Source: Prevotella sp. (lineage in GTDB: Bacteria > Bacteroidota > Bacteroidia > Bacteroidales > Bacteroidaceae). From it: a stretch of 40,359 nucleotides of DNA. Below are positions 7,916 to 15,437 of this stretch, piece by piece. The first letter of the stretch is position 1, and every line of letters begins with the position of its first letter. Under the pieces are notes generated by a model. The model worked only from the letters and a program-made list of their open reading frames with translations. It was not told where the DNA came from and ran no database searches. The DNA lies in NCBI GenBank assembly GCA_017618275.1, contig JAFZUS010000080.1:1-40359 (forward strand), written 5' to 3'. The position numbers and the translations under genes are program-made.

Positions 7916-10336
7916 GTTTTCGGCTGCGGAGCTTACTTGTCGTTTACTCCAGTGGTGGCGGTCGGTCTTGCTTATCCAGCCGTCGCGCATCCATCGTGAG
8001 ATGATCATGCGCATGGCAGTTTCTGAGCAATAGCCGCGCTTCAGGGCTCTGAGGTCATCGATGGTGAAGGTTGGTGCAAGTTGGTCGAACACAGAGTGAT
8101 TGGCTCCATAGCGCTGGCACTCTTCACTGGCATCCACATACTGACTTTGCAGAGCCTCACCAAAGGTTTTGATCTGTTCCATCAAACAGTAGTCGGCCAT
8201 CATCAGAGCAAAGTCCAAACATTGTTTCGACTCTTTATCCTTCTTGCGTCCCTTCGGTAGCAAGCGACCTTCGGTCGAGCGGCCCTCCAGCAGGTGGAAG
8301 ATGACCCCACAACGGAAACCAATCACGGCAGCACGCTTACGATAGGTGTCCTTCACATGGTCGATATCCTTGGCTGCCTCTACTCGTTTCTGCTCTACCC
8401 ATTCCTCGATGGCTTTGCGCAAACGAGGGGTGTCAACGAGGCCGCTAAAGCTACGGAGTCTTGTTACTGCCTCCTGAATCTTGGCTTCATCCTCTGCCGA
8501 ACGACGGCCAAACTTGGGCATCTTTGAGAAGCTTGAGTCAGGCATTTCAGCCACGAGGATTCGGCTTGAAAGACCGTTTTCGATATTGTCCGACTTGAAG
8601 CACTTCCTCATGGCTCCGTTGGTGCCGAGCATCGTCCAGTTATAGGCCACCTTCACGACTCCCGACTCTGCGGCATCAGAATTGTAGTCCTGGCCCCACT
8701 CACCCTTATCGAACGAGAGACGGTAGATGTCGTACTTCGAACTCCACGAACCAGCACCGTTGGTTTTCCGGAGTGTATCAAGTTCTTCTCCGAACGAGTA
8801 GATAGTATGCCCCTGGGCATTCTTGAAACGCTTCAGGAGCGTTGAACATGAAACCGTGACTGGCACCATTCGAATCAGAACCTTTGGGTCTTCGGGAGCC
8901 TTTTCGTTGGCCTTGCGGCCCTTCTTGCGCTCCTTCCATTCCTCTTCACGCTTGCGGGCAAGGGCATCTTCTTCGTCAAACTGACGCTTCCAGACATCAA
9001 CGGCATTCTTGACCACACTCTTGTTCGAAGCCTGCTCACCCCGGATAATCGACATGAGGCCAAGGTGCTGCAAATTGCCGTCACAATACTCAATCTGAAC
9101 TTGGTCAGCGTAAGCTGCAGCTATAGGCAGCACACCACAGAGCACAGGCATGTGCATCGAGACAGGCACACCAGCAAGTGACTCTTTGAGTCCTATAGGC
9201 AAGGCTTTGACGTTGACTTTTACACCGGTCTCAGCAGCCACAGCCTCGGCATCCTCAATCTCATCCGAAGAGATTCCCATTTCGAGCGCACTCACAATCT
9301 GGTCTATCAAACGAGAACCCTTGGTAGGCTCCTTGCAGGCCGAATGAATGATGCTCTTCATTTCCTGAACGGACAGTTTGAAATTAGGCATCACTTCTAA
9401 TAGCCATTCCTCAGAGTTGTCGCAGATGGCACGAAGATTAGCCGCCAACTGATGAAGTCGCTTATTACGCTCACCCTCCGAAGGTTCACCTCCAGTTCTG
9501 CGCCAGTACTCACATATAATAGAGGTATAAGGCACGCCTTTGAATTCTTGCGGAAACTTGGTGGGGCTGTCATCTCGACCTTGTGGAGAGATCTCATGAG
9601 ATTCCTCGACTACGCTCGGAATGACAGAGGGCGCGCTCGGGATAACAATGTCACCATCATCACCTGGATCAAAGAAAGAACCATCCTCTGTGCGTCCATC
9701 AATGCTCAGACCTCTGTCAGTATAGGCCTTTCTCCTCGCAGCCACCTCCTCCTCTGAAAGCTGAGCGTACCAACCATCGGTACGATAGATTTCAAAATCG
9801 GCTGGCGAAATATAGATAAACCTCTCAGGGGTAAAGCACGATGTATCGCAAGCAACGCCAAGAGCCTTACAATACTCACGCTGAGCTTCGGGCACCGTCA
9901 TTCCTATCGGCAGACGAATATCGATGTGCAGTTTGCGACGGATAGAATAATCCTTGTGCAGCATCAAGCCCTGCCACTTTCCACCAACCTCTATATCGAG
10001 CCGTTCAGACATCTCGTTGGCTTTTTCCACCAACTCAGGGTCATCAATATCAATACACGTCTGCCAAGTGAAACTCTCAGCCACGATATGCTCACGATCG
10101 CGATAATCATCACGGAACTGGGTATAGTGAGGACAACGGAACGGCAACCACGATTTCAACTTTCTCTGTTGCTCATCATCGGCAGTCGAATTGATGCGCT
10201 CTGCCATCTGTTTCAGTCTCGGTGAACGAGTAAGTGCATCGTACTCTTGGAGCGGGCATTCTTTTACGAATGCCCTTGTTTGCTCCTTAGTCTGACGTGC
10301 GTTGAGTGCTATCAACTGCTTCAATTCTACTTCCAT
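7904..10336 (-). CDS. VirE_N / DUF3987 primase-helicase-like protein
   Basis: 810 residues. The N-terminal part (about 50-200) matches the BT4734/VirE N-terminal type (KLKSWLPFRCPHYTQFR, TWQTCIDIDDPELVEKA, RLDIEVGGKWQGLMLHKDYSIRRKLHIDIRLP, CDTSCFTPERFIYIS), thought to be a primase-like fold. The C-terminal part (about 290-780) is DUF3987-like, with a Walker-A-like IIRGEQASNKSVVKNAV and SFGEELDTLRKTN. The lysine and serine of the P-loop are kept but the glycine is replaced (ASNKS), so ATP use is uncertain. The linker (about residues 237-257) is encoded by an inserted palindromic repeat. A strong Shine-Dalgarno precedes the ATG. Proteins of this type sit beside HU-like and 'smalll' genes in many Bacteroidales; their role is unknown. 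Confidence 0.8.
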   Translation of the reverse strand: MEVELKQLIALNARQTKEQTRAFVKECPLQEYDALTRSPRLKQMAERINSTADDEQQRKLKSWLPFRCPHYTQFRDDYRDREHIVAESFTWQTCIDIDDPELVEKANEMSERLDIEVGGKWQGLMLHKDYSIRRKLHIDIRLPIGMTVPEAQREYCKALGVACDTSCFTPERFIYISPADFEIYRTDGWYAQLSEEEVAARRKAYTDRGLSIDGRTEDGSFFDPGDDGDIVIPSAPSVIPSVVEESHEISPQGRDDSPTKFPQEFKGVPYTSIICEYWRRTGGEPSEGERNKRLHQLAANLRAICDNSEEWLLEVMPNFKLSVQEMKSIIHSACKEPTKGSRLIDQIVSALEMGISSDEIEDAEAVAAETGVKVNVKALPIGLKESLAGVPVSMHMPVLCGVLPIAAAYADQVQIEYCDGNLQHLGLMSIIRGEQASNKSVVKNAVDVWKRQFDEEDALARKREEEWKERKKGRKANEKAPEDPKVLIRMVPVTVSCSTLLKRFKNAQGHTIYSFGEELDTLRKTNGAGSWSSKYDIYRLSFDKGEWGQDYNSDAAESGVVKVAYNWTMLGTNGAMRKCFKSDNIENGLSSRILVAEMPDSSFSKMPKFGRRSAEDEAKIQEAVTRLRSFSGLVDTPRLRKAIEEWVEQKRVEAAKDIDHVKDTYRKRAAVIGFRCGVIFHLLEGRSTEGRLLPKGRKKDKESKQCLDFALMMADYCLMEQIKTFGEALQSQYVDASEECQRYGANHSVFDQLAPTFTIDDLRALKRGYCSETAMRMIISRWMRDGWISKTDRHHWSKRQVSSAAENVTK
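9567..9627. repeat. Palindromic repeat element inserted in frame in a coding sequence
   Basis: Terminal arms CTGTCAT and ATGACAG enclose an imperfect palindrome centred on ATCTCATGAGAT. The sequence, with CTCGACTACGCTCGGAATGACA on one side split over its two arms, resembles dispersed intergenic repeats seen in Bacteroidetes genomes. Here it supplies about 20 residues (PSVVEESHEISPQGRDD region) between the two domains of the VirE_N/DUF3987 protein without breaking the frame. Confidence 0.75.
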
Positions 10337-10773
10337 ATTGTTTCCTCCTTGCGTGTTTTAAAGTAAGACATAATCTCGTCGGCCTCCTCCTGATAGAGGG
10401 CCTTGGTCAGAGCCAGCCCGTATTTCTTCGGGAACTTGAACGTGACGTACACGAATTCCTCATCCATACGGCGACGGCCATTGTAGGGTCTAATCTGTGG
10501 ACGGGTCATCTGAACCTTGGCGTGAGCCGTTTCATAGAGAGTCTCATACTTCGGGCCATTCTTACCGTCATTGTAGCGCTTCACTCGGGTGCGACCGTCG
10601 GCATCCACTTCGATGCCTGCACGATAACGTACACGTTCACCGTCGGTCACCTCCTTGTCTGATTCCCACGGGCACGGCACTATCAGCATGTTGCCGTTCA
10701 ACTGGAAGTTAACACTTGCGTCCATCTGGACTGCGTTATTCAAAATCTGTTCTGTAAATTTTTCTGGATTCAT
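10327..10773 (-). CDS. Hypothetical protein, accessory region
   Basis: 148 residues, soluble, rich in charged residues. I do not recognise the family. Readable parts are MNPEKFTEQILNNAVQMDAS, PCPWESDKEVTDGERVRYRAG, RPYNGRRRMDEEFVYVTFKFPKK and a helical C-terminus (ALYQEEADEIMSYFKTRKEE). It overlaps the start of the VirE_N/DUF3987 gene by 10 bases and its last codons contain that gene's Shine-Dalgarno, so the two are translationally linked and probably act together. No Shine-Dalgarno is seen in front of its own ATG at 10773. Confidence 0.7.
   Translation of the reverse strand: MNPEKFTEQILNNAVQMDASVNFQLNGNMLIVPCPWESDKEVTDGERVRYRAGIEVDADGRTRVKRYNDGKNGPKYETLYETAHAKVQMTRPQIRPYNGRRRMDEEFVYVTFKFPKKYGLALTKALYQEEADEIMSYFKTRKEETIWK
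10344..10350 (-). promoter_or_regulatory. Strong Shine-Dalgarno of the VirE_N/DUF3987 gene
   Basis: AAGGAGG lies seven bases before the ATG at 10336. Core genes in this window lack such sites, in line with Bacteroidetes translation initiation, so the site fixes the start and hints at foreign origin. Confidence 0.8.
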
Positions 10774-10887
10774 TGTTGTTCTGGGTTTTGGTTGAGCGAA
10801 GCTTCAGAAGGGTGGCCACCTTTCGATTTGTGATTGAAATCTCGCGAGACTCCGTTCACCTCAACTCAGAGTTAAACTTGAAATTTG

Positions 10888-11043
10888 TTAGCGATTAAGA
10901 AACTGTACGTAGAAGGGTTGGTTCGCCGTTCCTCTAACTCCCGTTTTGCGCATCCGACACTTGTTCATCAGAGCCAGTTGCTGGCGAGCATGATTCTTCA
11001 ACTTGTCGTAAATTCGCTTACCTTGCATTAAATCTCGTGCCAT
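10888..11043 (-). CDS. Candidate small basic protein (51 residues)
   Basis: An ATG-started frame below the usual length cut. It reads MARDLMQGKRIYDKLKNHAR, then QQLALMNKCRMRKTGVRGTA and NQPFYVQFLNR. About a quarter of the residues are Lys or Arg, compatible with DNA or RNA binding. It lies 114 bases upstream of the 148-residue gene, in the same direction, and downstream of the iteron-like repeats. Upstream of the ATG there is GAGAAAAAT but no strong ribosome site. No family is recognised, and the alternative is that the stretch is untranslated. Confidence 0.4.
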   Translation of the reverse strand: MARDLMQGKRIYDKLKNHARQQLALMNKCRMRKTGVRGTANQPFYVQFLNR

Positions 11044-11145
11044 ATTTTTCTCGATAACCGCTTCCTTTGAGCGGGGTCTTAATTAGTACTGCGGAAGTGC
11101 TCTTTTCGAGGCAACCTCCATAATCCCCGACCAAGCCCCTGTTTC

Positions 11146-11181
11146 TTCGGGAAAACGTTCGGGTAAACTTTCGGGAAACGC
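11146..11181 (+). repeat. Three 12-bp iteron-like repeats
   Basis: The units TTCGGGAAAACG, TTCGGGTAAACT and TTCGGGAAACGC abut exactly with a 12-bp period. The 12-bp period places the TTCGGG cores on nearly the same face of the helix, as in binding sites of a multimerising protein. Confidence 0.75.
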
Positions 11182-11279
11182 CCAAAAGCCACCTCAGAGT
11201 AAAGACAAAAAGAAACGGAACCCCTTGTATTTCAAAGAGATTCCGTTATATGCGAAAAAATTTCAAAAAAAGTTTCAGA

Positions 11280-11308
11280 TTCCCGAAAGATTTCCCGAGA
11301 CCCGAAAA
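11280..11308 (-). repeat. Inverted set of the TTCGGG repeats
   Basis: On the plus strand CCCGAA (11282-11287), CCCGAG (11294-11299) and CCCGAA (11301-11306) are the reverse complement of the TTCGGG cores at 11146-11181. The first two are 12 bases apart, the third 7. They face the first set across about 100 bases. Confidence 0.65.
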
Positions 11309-11317
11309 ATAAGTCTA

Positions 11318-12163
11318 TTATCGCTTATGCCAATGCATGTCCTGCTGGTCGTATTCGTCGTATTTCGATTGGAAATCCTCGTCATCATCATCACCATTAA
11401 GCCGACGCTGATAGTCGATTTTCAGTAGTTTGACGCACTCCTGAATCACAGGCTGGGCCTTGTCATTGGCTGAGTCGCCTTTGTCAAGTCCCGTCAGCCA
11501 TTCACCCGATTTATCCTTGAAATGGCCCTCAAGGATAGCAGGCAAGGTGTATCCATCAGGCACAATAACCAGCCCTTCAGCCGCCAATTTCTTAAAGAGT
11601 CCAACAAGCGTTCCCTTGCCAAACTTGCCCGTCCAAGTGAGTTCGCAGTCCTCGTCTCTCTGTCCAGAGAACAATGCCTTGAAATCGGCCTCAACGCCTT
11701 CAATCCATCCCTCATCGGTCAGCTTCTGATACAGCAAGGTCAAGTGACCGTCAATGATGCCACTCTTCCGTTTTAGCGTCATTATCTCACGCTGTTTCTG
11801 TGACTTTTTACTTATGGCTTTCTTTTGCTTCTTCGTTTCTTTTACTATCTCAGTTTTCTTTGCATGCTGTTCCAGCCACTCTATCGACAACATGCCGATG
11901 GCCTGAATCTTCAGCTTGGGCAACGTCAATTCACGTATTTCCCAAACCTCCATGACCGCTGGCTCCACCTGATGCTGGTAACTATCCCAGAACTCAAACG
12001 TTTCGCCCTGACCAATCTTCCGCATGGCAGCAGCCCGAAGAGCACCTGCATCAGCCGCCGGATCTTGAAGTTGTTGCAGCTGGGAGAGCCACAACCCATC
12101 CTTCCGCAGAGCCGACAACCACTCCGAGGCCGAGGCATAATCGCCTCGATTGTTGCTCATCAT
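11318..12163 (-). CDS. Hypothetical protein, accessory region
   Basis: 281 residues from ATG 12163 (MMSNNRGDYASASEWLSALR). A longer frame to 12256 runs inside the preceding gene and is rejected; the chosen ATG overlaps that gene's TGA in an ATGA. The N-terminal half is helical. The middle is a Lys-rich stretch (KKTEIVKETKKQKKAISKKS). The C-terminal half (LTLLYQKLTDEGWI, DFKALFSGQRDEDCELTWTG, GTLVGLFKKLAAEGL) has a pattern I associate with RteC/DUF6043-like hypothetical proteins of Bacteroidetes mobile elements, at low certainty. The extreme C-terminus is acidic (NGDDDDEDFQSKYDEYDQQD). It is the last gene of the RelB-PIN-led run before the repeat-rich gap. Confidence 0.7.
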   Translation of the reverse strand: MMSNNRGDYASASEWLSALRKDGLWLSQLQQLQDPAADAGALRAAAMRKIGQGETFEFWDSYQHQVEPAVMEVWEIRELTLPKLKIQAIGMLSIEWLEQHAKKTEIVKETKKQKKAISKKSQKQREIMTLKRKSGIIDGHLTLLYQKLTDEGWIEGVEADFKALFSGQRDEDCELTWTGKFGKGTLVGLFKKLAAEGLVIVPDGYTLPAILEGHFKDKSGEWLTGLDKGDSANDKAQPVIQECVKLLKIDYQRRLNGDDDDEDFQSKYDEYDQQDMHWHKR

Positions 12164-13188
12164 AGGGCATCGTCCTCCTCGCGCCATTTGCCATATCCGC
12201 ACCTCTCGGCATGGGCCATCAGATACATAAAGGCCAGGGAATCGTCGGTAAGCCATCCTGCGGCCAGATACTTGGAGCGCACCTCGCGGACTTTCGCTAC
12301 AAAGCCATTCATTACATTACTCTGAGCGCGTTGCACCGATTCTGGCTGTTCGTCCCACGGGAGGTCATCATCGTAGCCATCCACCACCAGCCGCCCACAG
12401 AGTTCTGAGTCCATGTAGTCATAAAGCTCCTGAGCGGCTTGAAGCACACCTTTATCAAACTGACGGGGCACCACGCCATAAATCTCGTCGTGCAGCATGA
12501 TTAAGTCTGGCTTCAGTTTCAGCCTCATTCCCCGCTGCCAGTGCCTATCTATCTGGAGCATCGCATCGAGTATAGTCTTCACATAACCGCGAGGCGGCAT
12601 ATTTGTATTGTACGGCTGTCGAACCAGTTCATTATACTCCAAAGAAAATAGTTCGGCCAATTCGTCCTGTGCAGGCTGGTAATGCTTATTTGTATATTCA
12701 CCGATGGCAAACTTCTTCATGATGTAAGCCGTGTGCATGGCTATCTGCTCATACTCCGTCGTACCCAGCCACTCCACCAGTTGTTTGTTCGACACCCTGA
12801 AATCAGTCTTCCTGATGCCGAAGGCCTCCTTCAGGTCGAACGTAAAGTGCAGAGCCAAGTCGTGACACAGACCGGCTATTTCTAATATCAGTCGCAGCCG
12901 GAGCATCTCCCTGTCTGTTAGCGTCTGCTGCTCAACGAGCGACAACAGCGGACTGGGATTCTTATCATACTGAACCCTGCCTACGTCAGCCGTCCAAAAC
13001 ATATCAGACAGATACATCGCCAACGGCGCCGAACCATACTTCTCTGTCAGCAGTCGTTCTACCTGCGCAAGCTTGTATGCCCTGCGTTCTTCACCCATCA
13101 ACCGGCTTGCCTTGTCAAGGCCAGCCCCCTTGAAAAGTCTTCTCTCGATATATGCCAGTTCCTGCCTAGCTGTTCTTTTCTGTTCCAT
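12160..13188 (-). CDS. Hypothetical protein, accessory region
   Basis: 342 residues, soluble, mostly helical, no recognised domain. A histidine-aspartate pair occurs in LEIAGLCHDLALHF (about residues 104-117), but the further histidines of an HD phosphohydrolase are not obvious. The start at 13188 follows the PIN toxin stop by two bases and the end overlaps the next gene by four, so it is transcribed and translated with both. That arrangement, toxin-antitoxin then two unknowns, suggests that the pair is maintained by the addiction genes or works with them. No function is assigned. Confidence 0.7.
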   Translation of the reverse strand: MEQKRTARQELAYIERRLFKGAGLDKASRLMGEERRAYKLAQVERLLTEKYGSAPLAMYLSDMFWTADVGRVQYDKNPSPLLSLVEQQTLTDREMLRLRLILEIAGLCHDLALHFTFDLKEAFGIRKTDFRVSNKQLVEWLGTTEYEQIAMHTAYIMKKFAIGEYTNKHYQPAQDELAELFSLEYNELVRQPYNTNMPPRGYVKTILDAMLQIDRHWQRGMRLKLKPDLIMLHDEIYGVVPRQFDKGVLQAAQELYDYMDSELCGRLVVDGYDDDLPWDEQPESVQRAQSNVMNGFVAKVREVRSKYLAAGWLTDDSLAFMYLMAHAERCGYGKWREEDDAL

Positions 13189-13190
13189 AG

Positions 13191-13592
13191 TTATAATGTT
13201 GCCATCTCGATAAACTGCGCTGGAGTAATCACACGAGGCGAGGTGGGATAATGTTTTAAGTTGCCCGTCACAAGAAAAGAATCCTCTTCACTCAAAGAAA
13301 CTTCATAGAACACACGATCATCCTCGTCTGGCATCGGCTCTGCAAAATCAATCCTTGATGCCTCTATACCATTCTCGATAATAAAAGATATAAGTGCATC
13401 GGCCACTTCTGGCAGAATGGGGAACTTCGAACGATGTAACACATCCTCGTATTCCGCGATTATGTCAGCATCATACAGGGGTACGAATCCATTATCCAAT
13501 AGGAGCCGCACGACTTTAGCAGTTGCCGCCTCAGGATTTTTCGTTATCAAAGCCGACACCAGCGCGTTAATATCTATCACAGCGTATATCAT
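13191..13592 (-). CDS. PIN-domain toxin of a type II toxin-antitoxin pair
   Basis: 133 residues, the size of PIN_3/COG1569 toxins, which are predicted Mg2+-dependent ribonucleases. The first acidic residue is in MIYAVIDINALVSALITKN (Asp7). Glu in YDADIIAEYEDVLHRSKF and the C-terminal PDEDDRVFYEVSLSEEDSFLVTGNLKHYP supply the other acidic ligands, with the typical TGNLKHYP strand. The ATG overlaps the antitoxin stop by four bases. Its partner is a RelB/DinJ-type antitoxin, a combination seen in other Bacteroidetes. Confidence 0.88.
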   Translation of the reverse strand: MIYAVIDINALVSALITKNPEAATAKVVRLLLDNGFVPLYDADIIAEYEDVLHRSKFPILPEVADALISFIIENGIEASRIDFAEPMPDEDDRVFYEVSLSEEDSFLVTGNLKHYPTSPRVITPAQFIEMATL

Positions 13593-13897
13593 ATTGCTCG
13601 CTGCTTTTTACGACGTTCTTCCCTTGCGGCGCGAATCTCAGCATTGATTTCGTCAAGTGTCATCTCTGGTTCCTGACTGGCCTCTGCCGCCTTACGTTGC
13701 TGCATAAACAAATCAAGGGCACTTGGTTGCTCTAACCTGCTGCCTCTGATAGTAAATGGAATGCTACGACTTCTGATTACTGCCTTCACGAAAATGTTGA
13801 AAGCCGTGTTAGCACTCATGCCAAACTGCTCACAGAGTTCGTCAAACTGCGACTTCATCTCTGAGTCTATTCTTACTGTTACTGCTGACTGTGCCAT
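13589..13897 (-). CDS. RelB/DinJ-family antitoxin
   Basis: 102 residues from ATG 13897 (MAQSAVTVRIDSEMKSQFDE). The frame extends to 13960, but that part overlaps the predicted promoter start region and lacks similarity. The N-terminus is a ribbon-helix-helix DNA-binding domain: strand VTVRID, helices KSQFDELCEQFG and SANTAFNIFVKAVIRSRSIPF, the DinJ signature. The C-terminus, rich in Glu, Arg and Lys (DEINAEIRAAREERRKKQ), should wrap the toxin. Such antitoxins bind their own operator; matching palindromes lie at 13922-13976. Confidence 0.88.
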   Translation of the reverse strand: MAQSAVTVRIDSEMKSQFDELCEQFGMSANTAFNIFVKAVIRSRSIPFTIRGSRLEQPSALDLFMQQRKAAEASQEPEMTLDEINAEIRAAREERRKKQRAI

Positions 13898-13921
13898 AAT
13901 ATATAACCTTTTATAGAATGA

Positions 13922-13976
13922 TGGCATAATGCCACCATTTCGATGGCAAAAATACAACAATTATCTGATATTGCCA
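13922..13976. promoter_or_regulatory. Candidate operators of the RelB-PIN operon
   Basis: TGGCATAATGCCA (13922-13934) is a perfect inverted repeat. TGGCAA (13944-13949) and TTGCCA (13971-13976) form a second, wider one that spans the promoter. Their position on the -7 and -33 elements fits autorepression by the ribbon-helix-helix antitoxin. Confidence 0.6.
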
Positions 13977-13978
13977 AA
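13947..13978 (-). promoter_or_regulatory. Promoter of the RelB-PIN operon
   Basis: On the minus strand TATTTTTG (13947-13954) lies 20 bases downstream of TTTG (13975-13978). The predicted start near 13940 leaves a leader of about 40 bases before the relB ATG. Confidence 0.7.
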
Positions 13979-14003
13979 TATTTATGATTTTTTTTCATAT
14001 TGA

Positions 14004-14202
14004 TTAATTAAGATTACGGGTCTTTGATTCTTTTGGGTTGAAAAGATCAATCATTAGTCCTTTTGATCGTGCTATTGTTATAACAAAAACTCCGTCCCTT
14101 TTATTATATGACACACAGGTTCCTGCCCCTGGTGCGACAAGAGTTCTCCGAACGGAACGCGTAACCTTATATTTGATGCGACTTCTCTTTTATCATTTTC
14201 AT
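14004..14202 (-). pseudogene. Possible decayed small gene
   Basis: ATG 14202 opens MKMIKEKSHQI and stops, but one frame over an uninterrupted reading of about 60 codons follows (KYKVTRSVRRTLVAPGAGTC, then VSYNKRDGVFVITIARSKGL and MIDLFNPKESKTRNLN). One indel would join the two. The composition looks protein-like, but no family is recognised and chance is possible. The rest of 13979-14274 shows nothing else convincing. Confidence 0.2.
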
Positions 14203-14274
14203 ATAATTACAGGTTATCTATTTTTTACTTTGACATCTCAGGACGTAGAATCCTTCAGGTGCTCCAAGAACGAC

Positions 14275-14970
14275 TTACTTAACTTCCCTTCCAGATCCCA
14301 AAGCTTTGTCAATGACTAAGAAAAATGAAAAAGGGTCGTCTTTTAACTTGTTCTTATGGATGGTTTTGACATAGTTCTTGATGGTGGGATAGTCCTCGAA
14401 CTCATCACAAAGCGTCGCTCTGCGTTTGTCTGTTAGTTTTTTCCCCTCCCTGAAAAGTGCTTTAGCATGCTCCATACCCAATGTCTTATATAAGTAGAAA
14501 TCACCGAACCACAAGTCCCAGGCTTGATAGATAGTGACATTCTTACCTCGATAAAACACATAGCACATACTTGGATAACCATACTCTATAGGAGTCTCAT
14601 TGCCATATGAATAACGGACAGGAACAGAGTGACTGACCAATATCTCATCTGGCTCCGTATCAAACCATATATACATACTGTCGATGTCCTTAGTGGCGTG
14701 TCTTCTGTTTTTACTGAAGAGATTATCCTGGCTATTCAACACAACAGTTTCATCGTAGACGCATACGCTATAGTGACCATTCATAATGTATCCACTGTCG
14801 GTAGTCCCGTCTTTCAGCCACACCTTGGCGTGAAAAAATTTTTTAATGACTTTCTCCTTTTGTGCAGATGTTCCAATAGGCATCACGATAGCGAGAGCGA
14901 AGATTATCAATTTTATCTGTCTGAAATGAGTAATCTTGTAGATACCTTCAAATACCTTTCTTTGTTTCAT
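14275..14970 (-). CDS. Secreted hypothetical protein
   Basis: 231 residues. A signal peptide is suggested by IKLIIFALAIVMPIGTSAQ (about residues 19-37) after a 19-residue basic N-terminus; the Gln after the cleavage site is common in Bacteroidetes. The mature part starts with a strand-rich stretch (FFHAKVWLKDGTTDSGYIMNG) and later has helical sequence (LYKTLGMEHAKALFREGKKL). The family is not recognised. A shorter start is possible, but no later methionine fits a signal peptide better. No TAnnTTTG promoter was seen upstream, and its base composition is AT-richer than the neighbouring core genes. Confidence 0.65.
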   Translation of the reverse strand: MKQRKVFEGIYKITHFRQIKLIIFALAIVMPIGTSAQKEKVIKKFFHAKVWLKDGTTDSGYIMNGHYSVCVYDETVVLNSQDNLFSKNRRHATKDIDSMYIWFDTEPDEILVSHSVPVRYSYGNETPIEYGYPSMCYVFYRGKNVTIYQAWDLWFGDFYLYKTLGMEHAKALFREGKKLTDKRRATLCDEFEDYPTIKNYVKTIHKNKLKDDPFSFFLVIDKALGSGREVK

Positions 14971-15030
14971 CTCTGATTCTAATTATAATCTACAACTATA
15001 CAACGGGGTCTGAACGATGTGTATGGCCGA

Positions 15031-15432
15031 TCATACCGCTATTAATTCCTGACCTATCTCACGAACGGTATCCAGAATCAATGTCACCCTTGCATCGCTG
15101 GCATTCTTCTTACCACTGATATACTGCGCCATCAGACTCTGGGAGATACCCAGACGGCGGGCAATAGCAGATACATTCAACTCTGGATGCGCCATGAACA
15201 CTTTATAGAGTCGTGTTGTTTCAGGCTTGTCAAAGAAGCCCTCAAAACTCAGATCCTCATCGATATCTTCCCAATGTATCCCGTACTCATCTGCCTCATA
15301 GTTGGCTCGCTGTTCTTTGGTAGCATATCTCAAACGAGGATAGTCATTAAACTTTTCGCATGCCTCACGTCCGTCTTCAGTCCTAATCCAAACGGCATCG
15401 TCAGTCAGCCAAATTTTCTCAATCTTCTCCAT
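15031..15432 (-). CDS. DUF2442 domain protein with C-terminal HTH (antitoxin-like)
   Basis: 133 residues. Residues 1-45 (MEKIEKIWLTDDAVWIRTED, GREACEKFNDYPRLRYATKEQR) match DUF2442. The GIHWEDIDEDLSFEGFF stretch is the usual DUF2442 end. The C-terminus (HPELNVSAIARRLGISQSLMAQYISGKKNASDARVTLIL) is an XRE/Cro-type helix-turn-helix. DUF2442 and DUF4160 genes are regularly adjacent and are suspected to form a toxin-antitoxin-like pair; the HTH would make this the autoregulatory partner. It is preceded by a perfect Shine-Dalgarno that overlaps the stop region of the DUF4160 gene. Confidence 0.82.
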   Translation of the reverse strand: MEKIEKIWLTDDAVWIRTEDGREACEKFNDYPRLRYATKEQRANYEADEYGIHWEDIDEDLSFEGFFDKPETTRLYKVFMAHPELNVSAIARRLGISQSLMAQYISGKKNASDARVTLILDTVREIGQELIAV

Positions 15433-15437
15433 AATTA

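Larger units (their letters stand above)
11044..11317. other. Gene-free repeat-rich stretch (possible origin-like or regulatory region)
   Basis: No convincing gene is seen. The stretch contains three 12-bp tandem repeats (11146-11181), an inverted set of related CCCGAA motifs (11280-11308), and between them a hairpin with perfect 7-bp ends AACGGAA/TTCCGTT (11214-11220 with 11241-11247). No TAnnTTTG promoter for the downstream minus-strand genes was found in it. Confidence 0.6.

Noticed and set aside
14038-14319. 93-codon plus-strand frame between the RelB promoter and the secreted protein
   Set aside because: It starts with TTG, overlaps the convergent gene end, and has no motif or promoter; the minus-strand reading is more protein-like.
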